The translations under genes and the position numbers were made by a program. A DNA stretch of 9,002 bases from Gammaproteobacteria bacterium (GTDB taxonomy: Bacteria; Pseudomonadota; Gammaproteobacteria; BMS3Bbin11): assembly GCA_030597275.1 (NCBI GenBank), contig JAUVSB010000047.1, positions 1 to 9,002 on the forward strand, given 5' to 3'. Positions 1 through 6,492 of the stretch are shown in pieces (position 1 is the stretch's first letter; every line of letters begins with the position of its first letter). The notes under the pieces were generated by a model. The model saw nothing but the letters and a program-made list of their open reading frames with translations. It made no database searches and had not been told where the DNA came from.

Positions 1-47
1 CCTATTGCAATATCTCTGCCGATACCAGAGCCATGCATAGACAGCAT
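1..47 (-). CDS. ptsI: Phosphoenolpyruvate-protein phosphotransferase (PTS enzyme I), N-terminal fragment
   Basis: Only the first 15 complete codons are inside the window; they read MLSMHGSGIGRDIAI and run off the left edge. The G-x-G-I-x-x-x-I-A-I pattern resembles the start of enzyme I proteins, which usually begin with a Leu-x-Gly-Ile-x-x-x-x-Gly-Ile-Ala-x-Gly motif. Enzyme I takes phosphate from phosphoenolpyruvate and passes it to HPr in the cytoplasm. The ATG overlaps the HPr stop codon by one base (TAATG), and a GGAGA element lies about ten bases upstream, so this start is favoured; Met4 at 38-36 would align better with the shortest family members but has no well-placed Shine-Dalgarno. 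The call rests on a short match plus location directly after HPr, the normal place for ptsI in this cluster. Confidence 0.72.
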   Translation of the reverse strand, partial: MLSMHGSGIGRDIAI

Positions 48-316
48 TATTGGTCTTCTCCAAAGCGGTTGTTAACGAGATTGACCAGTGCTTCAGTAGC
101 TTCGATTTCATCCGTACCCGTCACTTCAATTAAAATGTCAGTACCCTGTGAGGCTGCCAGCATCATGATGCCCATGATGCTCTTGCCATTGACGCTCTGC
201 TCGCCATAGACAAGAAAAATATCACTTTCGAAGGAAGCAGCCAGCTTGACGAAGCAGGCTGCTGCTCGAGCATGCAGCCCGAGGCGGTTGATGATCCTTA
301 TTTGTTCACTGATCAC
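47..316 (-). CDS. ptsH: HPr-family phosphocarrier protein
   Basis: An 89-residue HPr, the usual family length. It shuttles phosphate from enzyme I to EIIA proteins in the cytoplasm. The His15 phosphorylation site sits in the motif NRLGLHARAA, and Ser46 lies in VNGKSIMGIMMLA, the site that HPr kinase modifies; both are intact. The start is GTG at 316-314, overlapping the stop of the EIIA gene by four bases (GTGA), with an AGGAAT element about seven bases upstream. No sugar permease is nearby and a ptsN gene lies in the same cluster, so this protein more likely serves a regulatory (nitrogen-type, NPr-like) relay than sugar uptake. Whether it should be named ptsH or ptsO/npr cannot be settled from sequence alone. 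Confidence 0.95.
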   Translation of the reverse strand: MISEQIRIINRLGLHARAAACFVKLAASFESDIFLVYGEQSVNGKSIMGIMMLAASQGTDILIEVTGTDEIEATEALVNLVNNRFGEDQ

Positions 317-738
317 AGCTTATTCCTGTCTGAACAATCTTCATTTTGTGTCTCACTGGTAGTGGAAATGCCCATCACACCTCCCTCTTCAGCATATTGA
401 GACAGTGTAAGCAGGTTTTCGTCCTGGTGGCTTAGCACGCGCAAGAGCATGGCCAGATTCAGACCGCTTACAAGAGCAACATGTGAAGGGTCAACAAATT
501 TTCTGGCGATATTGAAATGTGTACAGCCATGCAGGTCAGTAAGTATCAGGCATTGATTTTCTGGCTCGGATTGTTTGATAGCCTGTTCTATATGTGCGGG
601 CAGTTTATCAGCGGTATCTGGTTGATCATAGACACTGATCATCTGTATATGCTCAACTGGCATGTTCATGATGTGAGTCGCTGCCTTTAATAGTTCATCG
701 CCGATCTGGCCATAAGTAAGCAGGATGAGGTCGGTCAT
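313..738 (-). CDS. PTS EIIA component, mannose/fructose family, with altered active site
   Basis: A 141-residue stand-alone EIIA of the mannose-type family (PF03610-like fold). In that family a His in an N-terminal T-H-G motif accepts phosphate from HPr. Here the motif reads LLTYGQIGDELL, so residue 9 is Tyr (TAT, one base from CAT). The second active-site loop, usually D-x-x-G-(G/A)-(S/T)-P-x-N, reads DLHGCTHFN (residues 68-76): Asp68 and Asn76 remain, but the Pro position is His74 and the small residue is Cys72. The usual G-x-N-L-P-M-L-L segment is GLNLAMLL (92-99). The rest aligns with the family over its full length, followed by a polar tail (about 121-141). It overlaps rapZ (ATGA) and HPr (GTGA), so it is translationally coupled to both. 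It may be a non-phosphorylated regulatory relic, or may use another residue. No EIIB, EIIC or EIID gene is visible. Confidence 0.85.
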   Translation of the reverse strand: MTDLILLTYGQIGDELLKAATHIMNMPVEHIQMISVYDQPDTADKLPAHIEQAIKQSEPENQCLILTDLHGCTHFNIARKFVDPSHVALVSGLNLAMLLRVLSHQDENLLTLSQYAEEGGVMGISTTSETQNEDCSDRNKL

Positions 739-1583
739 ATCAGGTCCCGATGACGAAGTTGTACCTGTATCGTTGAGTCATCCGCTAACTTGCCTGCCAG
801 TTGTTCCGCAACATATACAGAACGATGTAAGCCACCGGTGCAGCCGATGGCGACGGTAATATAACTCCGGTTCTCAGCCTTATAGGCTGGCAGCCATTCG
901 CTCAGAAAAGCAAAAATATGATCTACCATTTTAGTGGTTGCGGGCGTTGATTTGAGGAAGTTGATGACATCCTGGTCTATTCCTGTCTGCTGTCGCAATG
1001 ACTCTTGCCAGTAGGGATTGGGCAGGCAGCGTACATCAAAGACAAAATCCGCATCACTGGGATTTCCATGTTTATGACCAAAGGAAACCACCTGCAGCAT
1101 CATTGCCGTGCCGTCTTGAGCGCCTACCAGATTGCGAACCTGACTGCGTAGCTCATGAGGGGTGAGGTGGCTGGAATCAATTTCTATCCTGGCACTGTGT
1201 GCCAGGGATGCAAGCAGTTGATGCTCCTGTCGAATGCCATCTACCAGTGAGGTTGACGTGTTGGTCAGGGGATGACGTCTGCGTGTTTCACTAAAACGCC
1301 TGATCAATGTGTCTTCATCCGCGTACAGATAGAGTATGCGAAATTCAATACCTAGTTGTTTAAGTCCATTCAGGCTGTCTGACAGGCTTTCCAGAAAATG
1401 ACGGTTGCGGATATCAATACCTACAGCGGCATGGCTATCCGGGTTGTTCATCAGGCTGGATGCAAAATGAGGTAACAGATTGGCAGGCAGGTTGTCGATG
1501 CAGTAATAGCCTATATCTTCCAGTGCCTGCAGTGCGACAGTCTTACCCGAGCCCGAGAGTCCACTGACAATAGTGAGATCCAT
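735..1583 (-). CDS. rapZ: RapZ/YvcJ family nucleotide-binding protein
   Basis: A 282-residue member of the RapZ (YhbJ) family, close to the 284 residues of the E. coli protein. The N-terminal half is a P-loop NTPase domain with Walker A GLSGSGKT at residues 8-15. The C-terminal domain carries the family signature GCTGGLHRSV followed by an RHRDL motif near the end. In E. coli this protein hands the small RNA GlmZ to RNase E and so controls GlmS and amino-sugar supply; outside enterics the role is less clear. This protein stops at RHRDLI, so it lacks the Lys-Arg-Lys tail that E. coli uses to bind RNA. It begins nine bases after hprK with no evident Shine-Dalgarno, suggesting coupled translation, and its stop overlaps the EIIA start (ATGA). 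Confidence 0.96.
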   Translation of the reverse strand: MDLTIVSGLSGSGKTVALQALEDIGYYCIDNLPANLLPHFASSLMNNPDSHAAVGIDIRNRHFLESLSDSLNGLKQLGIEFRILYLYADEDTLIRRFSETRRRHPLTNTSTSLVDGIRQEHQLLASLAHSARIEIDSSHLTPHELRSQVRNLVGAQDGTAMMLQVVSFGHKHGNPSDADFVFDVRCLPNPYWQESLRQQTGIDQDVINFLKSTPATTKMVDHIFAFLSEWLPAYKAENRSYITVAIGCTGGLHRSVYVAEQLAGKLADDSTIQVQLRHRDLI

Positions 1584-1592
1584 TAATGATTA

Positions 1593-2546
1593 CTAGGTTG
1601 TTGAGTTTATGGCATCTTGCTGGATTATAATAAAATCCTCAACCGCATTATAGCCACGGGCAACGAGAATCTGGTTACGTACCGCGGCTTCAATCATGAC
1701 AGACAGGTTGCGACCGGAAGTTACCGGAACTGTGATCTCAGGAATCTGTATGCCCAGGATTTCACAGGTGTTCTGCTCCTGGTGCAGACGGTCCATGCTG
1801 CCCAGGTGCTGCTTATCCATACGTTGCAGCTTGACAATAAGTTCAATTCTTTTTGTACCGCGTGTGGCCGCTTCACCAAACATCTCACGAATATTGAGTA
1901 TTCCCAGTCCACGTACTTCAAGAAAGTGCTTGAACTTCGGATCGCAGTAACCTTCCAGGTGTTCGGGTGAAGTGCGGCGTATTGTGATGGCATCATCAGC
2001 AACCAGGTGATGACCTTTGGCGATCAGTTCAAGCGCCAGTTCACTTTTGCCTATGCCACTCTCACCTGTGAGTAATACGCCATGGCCCATTACCGAAAGC
2101 AGGACACCGTGCATGGATGACCTGGGTGAAAGTGCCCGGGCAAGATAGAATTGCAGGTGATAAATCAACTCCGGGGCCGGTAGCTTACTCACTATCAGGG
2201 GCATACTGGCTTCATTAGCGATCTCTCGTAGATTTTGTGGAACTTCCTTACCATCACTGATGATTATCAGGGCGGTTCGAGGCTGATGAAAAATACGGGA
2301 TATCGTGCTGGAACGGTGTTGTGTATCCAGTTGATTAAGGTAATCAAGTTCATCAGGCCCAATGATCTGAACTCGGTTGGCATGTACGGTATTCAGGTAG
2401 CCGACCAGGGCCATGCCTGACCAGCGGGCATCTGGTGCTTCGAGATTACGTTCACAACCACTTTTCCCGGCTATCCATTGCAGTTTTAGCCGTTTATTGT
2501 GGGACTCAATGACATCTCCTGCTGTCAGTACTGACCTTTGGGTCAT
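1593..2546 (-). CDS. hprK: HPr kinase/phosphorylase
   Basis: A 317-residue HprK, the usual length. The enzyme phosphorylates HPr on Ser46 with ATP or pyrophosphate and also removes that phosphate, linking metabolic state to PTS output. The N-terminal domain shows the conserved M-A-L-x-G-Y and R-V-Q-I-I-G-x-x-E-x-x-Y-L pattern (residues 45-70). The catalytic domain has Walker A GESGIGKS at 161-168, the VADD segment at 182-185, and the HprK signature LEVRGLGILN at 209-218, with the conserved GRNLSVMIEAAVRN near the C-terminus (278-291). It lies 16 bases after ptsN and 9 bases before rapZ. Its substrate residue is present in the HPr encoded three genes downstream. Enterobacteria lack this gene; its presence is a good lineage marker. 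Confidence 0.97.
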   Translation of the reverse strand: MTQRSVLTAGDVIESHNKRLKLQWIAGKSGCERNLEAPDARWSGMALVGYLNTVHANRVQIIGPDELDYLNQLDTQHRSSTISRIFHQPRTALIIISDGKEVPQNLREIANEASMPLIVSKLPAPELIYHLQFYLARALSPRSSMHGVLLSVMGHGVLLTGESGIGKSELALELIAKGHHLVADDAITIRRTSPEHLEGYCDPKFKHFLEVRGLGILNIREMFGEAATRGTKRIELIVKLQRMDKQHLGSMDRLHQEQNTCEILGIQIPEITVPVTSGRNLSVMIEAAVRNQILVARGYNAVEDFIIIQQDAINSTT

Positions 2547-2562
2547 GTTAAGGGTGCCCCTA

Positions 2563-3093
2563 TTAATTCTGGCTGTTCACATTTGAGGTGTTGAAGATAT
2601 TTCGGATCAGTGATGAATTAGATGTTTCCAGTAATCTCTGTCTTGTATCTTCATTACGAAAAATACTGGCCAGGCTGGCCAGTATTTTCAGATGTTCTTC
2701 TGTGGCGTCTTCCGGCACAAGGATGGCAAAAATCATGTTTACCGGCAGATGATCTATAGCATCAAAATCCATCGGTGTTTGAAGACGTAAAAAGAAACCG
2801 ACAACATTCTCCAGTCCTGCCATTCGCCCATGCGGCAATGCGACGCCATTGCCGATACCTGTACTTCCCAGATTCTCACGTTCAATCAGAGTACTGAAAA
2901 TCTGGCCAGCATCGGCGTCAGGCAATTGTTCGGCAAACATGTTTGCGATTTGTTCAAGCAACTTTTTCTTACTGGTCGTTTGATGTCCAGTAATTATCCC
3001 TCCACGATCAAGAATATCTCCTATTACTGGAGTTTCATGATGAGCTTTTCCTGATGAGGAGGGATGGTGGATGCTGGCGTGACTTGCTGTCAT
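2563..3093 (-). CDS. ptsN: Nitrogen-regulatory PTS EIIA (EIIA-Ntr)
   Basis: A 176-residue EIIA of the fructose/nitrogen family, terminal phosphate acceptor of the regulatory PTS. In other bacteria it controls potassium transport, stress and nitrogen responses by protein contacts. The active-site His is in GIGNGVALPHGR (His88 counting from the chosen start), and the downstream FDAIDHLPVNMIFAILVPEDATEEHL block is typical. I chose ATG at 3093-3091 because an AGGG element lies seven bases upstream and the preceding hpf stop is 13 bases away. A longer reading from TTG at 3114 would add seven residues and overlap hpf. The first 20 or so residues are Ser/His-rich and precede the conserved domain. 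The gene contains a near-perfect 29-base palindrome (2660-2688) where it encodes LASLAS. Confidence 0.96.
   Translation of the reverse strand: MTASHASIHHPSSSGKAHHETPVIGDILDRGGIITGHQTTSKKKLLEQIANMFAEQLPDADAGQIFSTLIERENLGSTGIGNGVALPHGRMAGLENVVGFFLRLQTPMDFDAIDHLPVNMIFAILVPEDATEEHLKILASLASIFRNEDTRQRLLETSNSSLIRNIFNTSNVNSQN
2660..2688. repeat. 29-base near-perfect palindrome inside ptsN, terminator-like
   Basis: Two 14-base arms (AAAATACTGGCCAG and its exact reverse complement) flank a single central base. In the ptsN transcript this can fold as a 13-bp stem with a three-base loop, and the 3' arm ends in UAUUUUU, so it has the look of an intrinsic terminator. The core is two copies of the self-palindromic octamer CTGGCCAG in tandem, which encode Leu-Ala-Ser twice; the A/T flanks extend the symmetry by six more base pairs. 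Whether it acts in transcription is not known. Confidence 0.6.
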
Positions 3094-3100
3094 TAAACTA

Positions 3101-3104
3101 CCCT
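3101..3104 (-). promoter_or_regulatory. Shine-Dalgarno of ptsN that decides its start
   Basis: Minus-strand AGGG seven bases before the ATG at 3093-3091, lying just after the hpf stop codon. It supports the ATG over the upstream TTG at 3114. Confidence 0.5.
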
Positions 3105-3106
3105 GG

Positions 3107-3412
3107 TTAAGCAACCGTATTTCTACGATGGTCCTTCATTTTTTCCTTGTGCTTGATGACCTGCCTGTCCAGCTTGCTGGAGAGCGAGTCTATCGCGGCA
3201 TACATATCACTATCTTCAGAATTAGCATGTATGGTCGCACCACTGGCATGAATTGTCGCTTCTGCTATCTGCCGTGTTTTTTCTACCGATAATACGACAT
3301 GAGTCGTTGTTACGTTATCGAAATGACGATGAACGCGCTCCAGTTTCTCGGTGACATAATCATGGAGGGATTCGGTGACTTCTATGTGCTGACCAGTAAT
3401 ATTTAATTGCAT
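3107..3412 (-). CDS. hpf: Ribosome hibernation-promoting factor, short form (HPF/YhbH)
   Basis: A 101-residue protein of the RaiA/HPF family (E. coli HPF has 95). It begins MQLNITGQHIEVTESLHDYV and ends with the basic helix KLDRQVIKHKEKMKDHR, both typical. Such proteins bind the small ribosomal subunit in starving cells and promote inactive 100S dimers; the short form works with RMF in gammaproteobacteria. There is no C-terminal dimerisation extension, so it is not the long HPF. It starts 14 bases after rpoN with a good GGAG element, and sits in the classic rpoN-hpf-ptsN order. Confidence 0.96.
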   Translation of the reverse strand: MQLNITGQHIEVTESLHDYVTEKLERVHRHFDNVTTTHVVLSVEKTRQIAEATIHASGATIHANSEDSDMYAAIDSLSSKLDRQVIKHKEKMKDHRRNTVA

Positions 3413-3426
3413 AGTGAAAAACTCCG

Positions 3427-4944
3427 TCAGAGTGTTAGCGATTTACGCATGTTGGAAGGGGGGATACTCATTAACTCCCGGTATTTGGCGACCGTACGCC
3501 GGGCAACGCATATACCTTGCTGTGAAAGTAACTCAGCTATGCGATTGTCACTTATGGGTTTGCCGACCGGTTCATCGCTCACCAGCTTTTTAATCTGGCT
3601 GCGAATTGCCGTGGCCGAACAGGTTCCGCCATCTGTCGTACTGACATGGCTGGAAAAAAAATATTTCAGTTCAAAAACACCAGCTGGTGTTTGCATGTAT
3701 TTATTCGTGGTGACGCGTGAAATGGTGGACTCATGCAGTTCCAGTGCATCAGCAATATCATGTAATATCATGGGTTTCATTGCTTCATCACCTTCTTCAA
3801 AAAATGCCTGCTGACGTTTGATGATTTCATTGGCAACATTCATTAGTGTGTCATGTCTATTTTGCAGGCTTTTTATATACCAGCGAGCTTCCTGTAAATT
3901 TTCTTTCAGGTAACGATTATCTGTACTGTTATCACCACGACGGATAAGGCTCTGGTAGTAGCGGTTTACCTCAAGTTTAGGTAGTGCTTCCTCGTTCAGT
4001 CGTGCGATCCACTGATTGTTGATTTTTTTTACCGTTAAATCCGGGATGATATATCGTGTTTCCGAGGGGGTTATAATACTTCCTGGTCGTGGATTTAGAC
4101 TTTGGATCAAACTGATTGCTCCGCTCAGTGCTGCGGGTTTGCCTTTCAAAACACGTTTTAGTTTTGCCACGTCCCTGTGCGCAACCAGGTCGAGGTGTTT
4201 CTCGACAATAGTTTTTGCCGTTGCCAGGTGAGGGGTATCATCGGGCAGCTGTTTTAACTGTATCTGCAGCGAGTCCGCAACATCAATCGCTGCGACGCCA
4301 ATGGGGTCGAAGTTCTGTATTTGATGCAGCATAGCGACCACTTCATCATCTTCTATTTTGCACTCCGCATTGAGAGATTGCGTAATGTCCTCAAGCGAGA
4401 GCGTCAGGTAACCGTCTTCATTTATCGCTTCTATAATCGTTTCGGCAATCAGCTGGTCATTTTCTGACAGGGACAGCATACGCAGCTGCCATTCAAGGTG
4501 ATCATGCAAGGTGGTTGGTGATGAATTGCGACTATCAAGTTCCATACCGCTCCAGTCGCTGTCTCTGCTCGCACTACTCGAAGTGCGCGGGATATATGTT
4601 TCATCATCCCATCTATAGTCTTCTTTCAGTTCATCGCCTGCAGTACCCAGCTCAAACACATCATTGGTGTCATTGCTTGGGGGCTGTTCATCCTTGCTGG
4701 CACTCTGGCTGTCAGATTCATTTTCTGGACTGGAATAGGAGTCTGGGCCATCTGATTCAAGCATTTCAGACTCAGTAAGGTTTTCATCCTGGTCCTGGGT
4801 ATCAAGTAATGGATTGTTGTCGAGGGCAGTCTGAATCTCTGATCTGAGGTCTATAACGGATAATTGCAACAGACGAATAGCCTGTTGTAGCTGTGGTGTC
4901 ATGGCCAGTTTCTGGCCAATTTTTAGTTCCAGTACCTGTTTCAT
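3427..4944 (-). CDS. rpoN: RNA polymerase sigma-54 factor
   Basis: A 505-residue sigma-54, slightly longer than the E. coli protein (477). Region I (residues about 1-50) is Gln/Leu-rich with QKLAMTPQLQQAIRLLQLS, the part that contacts activators. Region II (about 50-140) is long, acidic and Ser-rich and accounts for the extra length. The core-binding region follows (about 145-290, for example DHLEWQLRMLSLS and NFDPIGVAA). The DNA-binding end has a helix-turn-helix region (HDIADALELHESTISRVTTNKY) and the diagnostic RpoN box ARRTVAKYRE at 481-490. It directs transcription from -24/-12 promoters for nitrogen, motility and other regulons. It follows a 225-base gap after lptB and is followed closely by hpf, so a promoter of its own is likely. 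Confidence 0.98.
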   Translation of the reverse strand: MKQVLELKIGQKLAMTPQLQQAIRLLQLSVIDLRSEIQTALDNNPLLDTQDQDENLTESEMLESDGPDSYSSPENESDSQSASKDEQPPSNDTNDVFELGTAGDELKEDYRWDDETYIPRTSSSASRDSDWSGMELDSRNSSPTTLHDHLEWQLRMLSLSENDQLIAETIIEAINEDGYLTLSLEDITQSLNAECKIEDDEVVAMLHQIQNFDPIGVAAIDVADSLQIQLKQLPDDTPHLATAKTIVEKHLDLVAHRDVAKLKRVLKGKPAALSGAISLIQSLNPRPGSIITPSETRYIIPDLTVKKINNQWIARLNEEALPKLEVNRYYQSLIRRGDNSTDNRYLKENLQEARWYIKSLQNRHDTLMNVANEIIKRQQAFFEEGDEAMKPMILHDIADALELHESTISRVTTNKYMQTPAGVFELKYFFSSHVSTTDGGTCSATAIRSQIKKLVSDEPVGKPISDNRIAELLSQQGICVARRTVAKYRELMSIPPSNMRKSLTL

Positions 4945-5169
4945 GCTGGATCGCCGTTATATTTTAAGCTGCTACGGCTCATATTTGTCATATTAAGATG
5001 ACCCCCGAAGTTCATATTCTCTCTCTAACGGGGCCTTGTCAATCGGAATAATACATATATCCATAGTGATTATCTGGCACTTATTTAGAGTTAATTCAAG
5101 TGTGCCTCTACTGAGAGGTGCCCTATTAAATATAGACGGAAAATAGACCCTGTGTGCTAAAGATGTCTG
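4945..5169 (-). other. lptB-rpoN intergenic region (rpoN leader)
   Basis: The only sizeable gene-free gap inside the cluster. It holds no convincing open frame and no clear intrinsic terminator for lptB. Two small inverted repeats lie close to rpoN: GTCAT/ATGAC (4987-4991 with 4998-5002) and CCCCG/CGGGG (5003-5007 with 5029-5033). A perfect sigma-70 type -35 hexamer is present at 5042-5037. The gap is AT-richer than the genes around it, as expected of a promoter region. Confidence 0.6.
5014..5042 (-). promoter_or_regulatory. Possible sigma-70 promoter for rpoN
   Basis: Minus strand TTGACA at 5042-5037, then a 17-base spacer, then GAATAT at 5019-5014 as a poor -10 match (3 of 6); GAGAAT two bases nearer fits better (4 of 6) but with a 15-base spacer. 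A second candidate in the gap is TTGAAT followed 19 bases later by GATAAT. The perfect -35 and the location 70-100 bases before rpoN are the only support. Confidence 0.3.
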
Positions 5170-5895
5170 TTACAGGCGGAAATTGTGCCCAAGGTAGACT
5201 TCGCGGACTTCTTTATGCGATAAAACTTCTTCCGCGCTGCCCGCTGTAAGAACCGCTCCATCACTGAGTATATAGGCTCGATCACAGATGCCGAGAGTTT
5301 CTCGTACATTGTGATCAGTAATCAGCAGGCCAATACCCATATTTTTTAACTGTGAGATGATCTGTTGAATGTCACCAACAGAGATAGGGTCAATTCCTGC
5401 GAAGGGTTCATCCAGTAAAATGAATAAGGGTTCCAGTGCCAATGCACGGGCAATTTCAACACGTCGGCGTTCGCCACCGGAGAGGCTGATACCGAGGGAA
5501 TCTCGCTTGTGCTCAATATTAAATTCTTCCAGCAGATGGTCTACCCGCTCGTGACGTTCAGCTACTGACAGCCCGGGTTGCACTTCAAGTACAGCCATGA
5601 TGTTTTCTTCAACGGTCAGCTTGCGAAAAACGGATGCCTCCTGCGGCAGGTAGCCGATGCCCAGACGTGCTCGTTCGTGCATTGGCATGGTGGTGATATC
5701 GACATCATCCAGCCAGATGCTGCCTTTATCCGGCTTTACCAGGCCGACGATCATGTAAAAGCAGGTCGTCTTTCCTGCGCCATTAGGCCCCAGCAGACCG
5801 ACAACTTCACCGGCTTCAACATTTATATCTACGCCCTTGACAACGGTCGTGCCCTTATAGCGTTTTTGCAGGCCTTTAGTGGAGAGAATACTCAT
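5170..5895 (-). CDS. lptB: LPS export ABC transporter ATP-binding protein LptB
   Basis: A 241-residue ABC ATPase, the exact LptB size class. Walker A GPNGAGKT at 36-43, Q-loop Gln85 in YLPQEAS, ABC signature LSGGE at 138-142, Walker B LFILLDEP at 157-164 with catalytic Glu163, and switch His195 in LLITDHNVRET. The segments RLGIGYLPQEASVFRKLTVEEN and LDEPFAGIDPISVGDIQ are characteristic of LptB rather than of other ABC ATPases. As a dimer on LptFG it powers extraction of LPS from the inner membrane. It starts two bases after lptA, with only a weak AAAGAA element, so it is probably translated by coupling. lptF and lptG are not in the window, as is usual because they lie elsewhere. Confidence 0.98.
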   Translation of the reverse strand: MSILSTKGLQKRYKGTTVVKGVDINVEAGEVVGLLGPNGAGKTTCFYMIVGLVKPDKGSIWLDDVDITTMPMHERARLGIGYLPQEASVFRKLTVEENIMAVLEVQPGLSVAERHERVDHLLEEFNIEHKRDSLGISLSGGERRRVEIARALALEPLFILLDEPFAGIDPISVGDIQQIISQLKNMGIGLLITDHNVRETLGICDRAYILSDGAVLTAGSAEEVLSHKEVREVYLGHNFRL

Positions 5896-5897
5896 GG

Positions 5898-6473
5898 TTA
5901 TTTCTTTATACTTCCAGGTTGAATGACGATTCGGGTTCGCCCGGAATCTTTCTTACTGACGGCTGCCTTGTCTGATGATACCTTTTTAGTGCTTGCTTTC
6001 TGACTGGCAGCGGACTGTCCTTTAATCGTCATCTTGCTAGTTCGGGTATTGTAATAAATAACCTTACCGGTGATTGTATTGCTGCCCTGAGTGATTTTTG
6101 CATTATTTTTCAGCGTGATCAGGTCTTTTGCCTGTTTGAGTGTCAGCGTTTTCCCCTCACCATGAACTATTTCAGTCTGGCCTTCAGGCAGCTGTTTAAA
6201 CTTGACAGGCTTTCCATAGGCTGTGGCAGTATCTATATCATCACCCTTGTAGATCAGTACAACCTTGTCTGCCTTGATGTTTAATGTGCCCTGAGTAATT
6301 TCTACATTTCCTGTCAGTATGCGTTTACCCGTTCGAAAGTCGATGCTCGTTGTATCTGCATTAATCGTAACAGGGGCATTTTTATCGCTGTCCAGTGCTT
6401 GCGCATTACTGATGCTCAACAGCCCGCTAATGATGAGGGCGGGTATTGTTCGCACAGGGTGAAAATTCTTCAT
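5898..6473 (-). CDS. lptA: LPS transport periplasmic protein LptA
   Basis: A 191-residue LptA (E. coli 185). A signal peptide covers about residues 1-26, with a basic start, hydrophobic core IPALIISGLLSI and a likely cut after A-Q-A. The OstA/LptA beta-jellyroll domain runs from about 33 to 150, with recurring short strands such as NADTTSIDFRTGKRILTGNVEI and NNAKITQGSNTITGKVIYY. The C-terminal 35 residues are Lys/Ser-rich and end with RTRIVIQPGSIKK, like the Pro-rich end of many homologues. LptA polymerises in the periplasm to form the bridge carrying LPS from LptC to LptD. It has a good GGAGAG element six bases before the ATG and starts 19 bases after lptC. Confidence 0.95.
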   Translation of the reverse strand: MKNFHPVRTIPALIISGLLSISNAQALDSDKNAPVTINADTTSIDFRTGKRILTGNVEITQGTLNIKADKVVLIYKGDDIDTATAYGKPVKFKQLPEGQTEIVHGEGKTLTLKQAKDLITLKNNAKITQGSNTITGKVIYYNTRTSKMTIKGQSAASQKASTKKVSSDKAAVSKKDSGRTRIVIQPGSIKK

Positions 6474-6492
6474 GTATTTCTCTCCGGCTTGC

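Noticed and set aside
3094..3114. TTG start for ptsN giving seven more residues
   Set aside because: It overlaps hpf and has a poorer start codon, while the ATG at 3093 has a well-spaced AGGG.
3407..3814. Plus-strand open frame of 135 codons opposite rpoN, and similar plus-strand frames across the window
   Set aside because: They lie antisense to well-identified genes and their translations show no domain; they follow from the codon structure of the minus-strand genes.
4902..4918. TGGCCAG-TTT-CTGGCCA stem in rpoN as an operator
   Set aside because: It encodes the strongly conserved IGQKLAMTP segment of sigma-54, so protein constraint is a sufficient explanation.
4993..5064. A 23-codon open frame on the minus strand in the rpoN leader
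   Set aside because: No Shine-Dalgarno, no recognisable protein, and this length is expected by chance.
5071..5090. TGGCAC near rpoN as a sigma-54 -24 box
   Set aside because: It is on the plus strand, pointing away from rpoN, and there is no TTGC at the -12 position.
5101..5121. CACCTCT/AGAGGCAC inverted repeat after lptB as a terminator
   Set aside because: Only five contiguous pairs form before two mismatches and no T-run follows.
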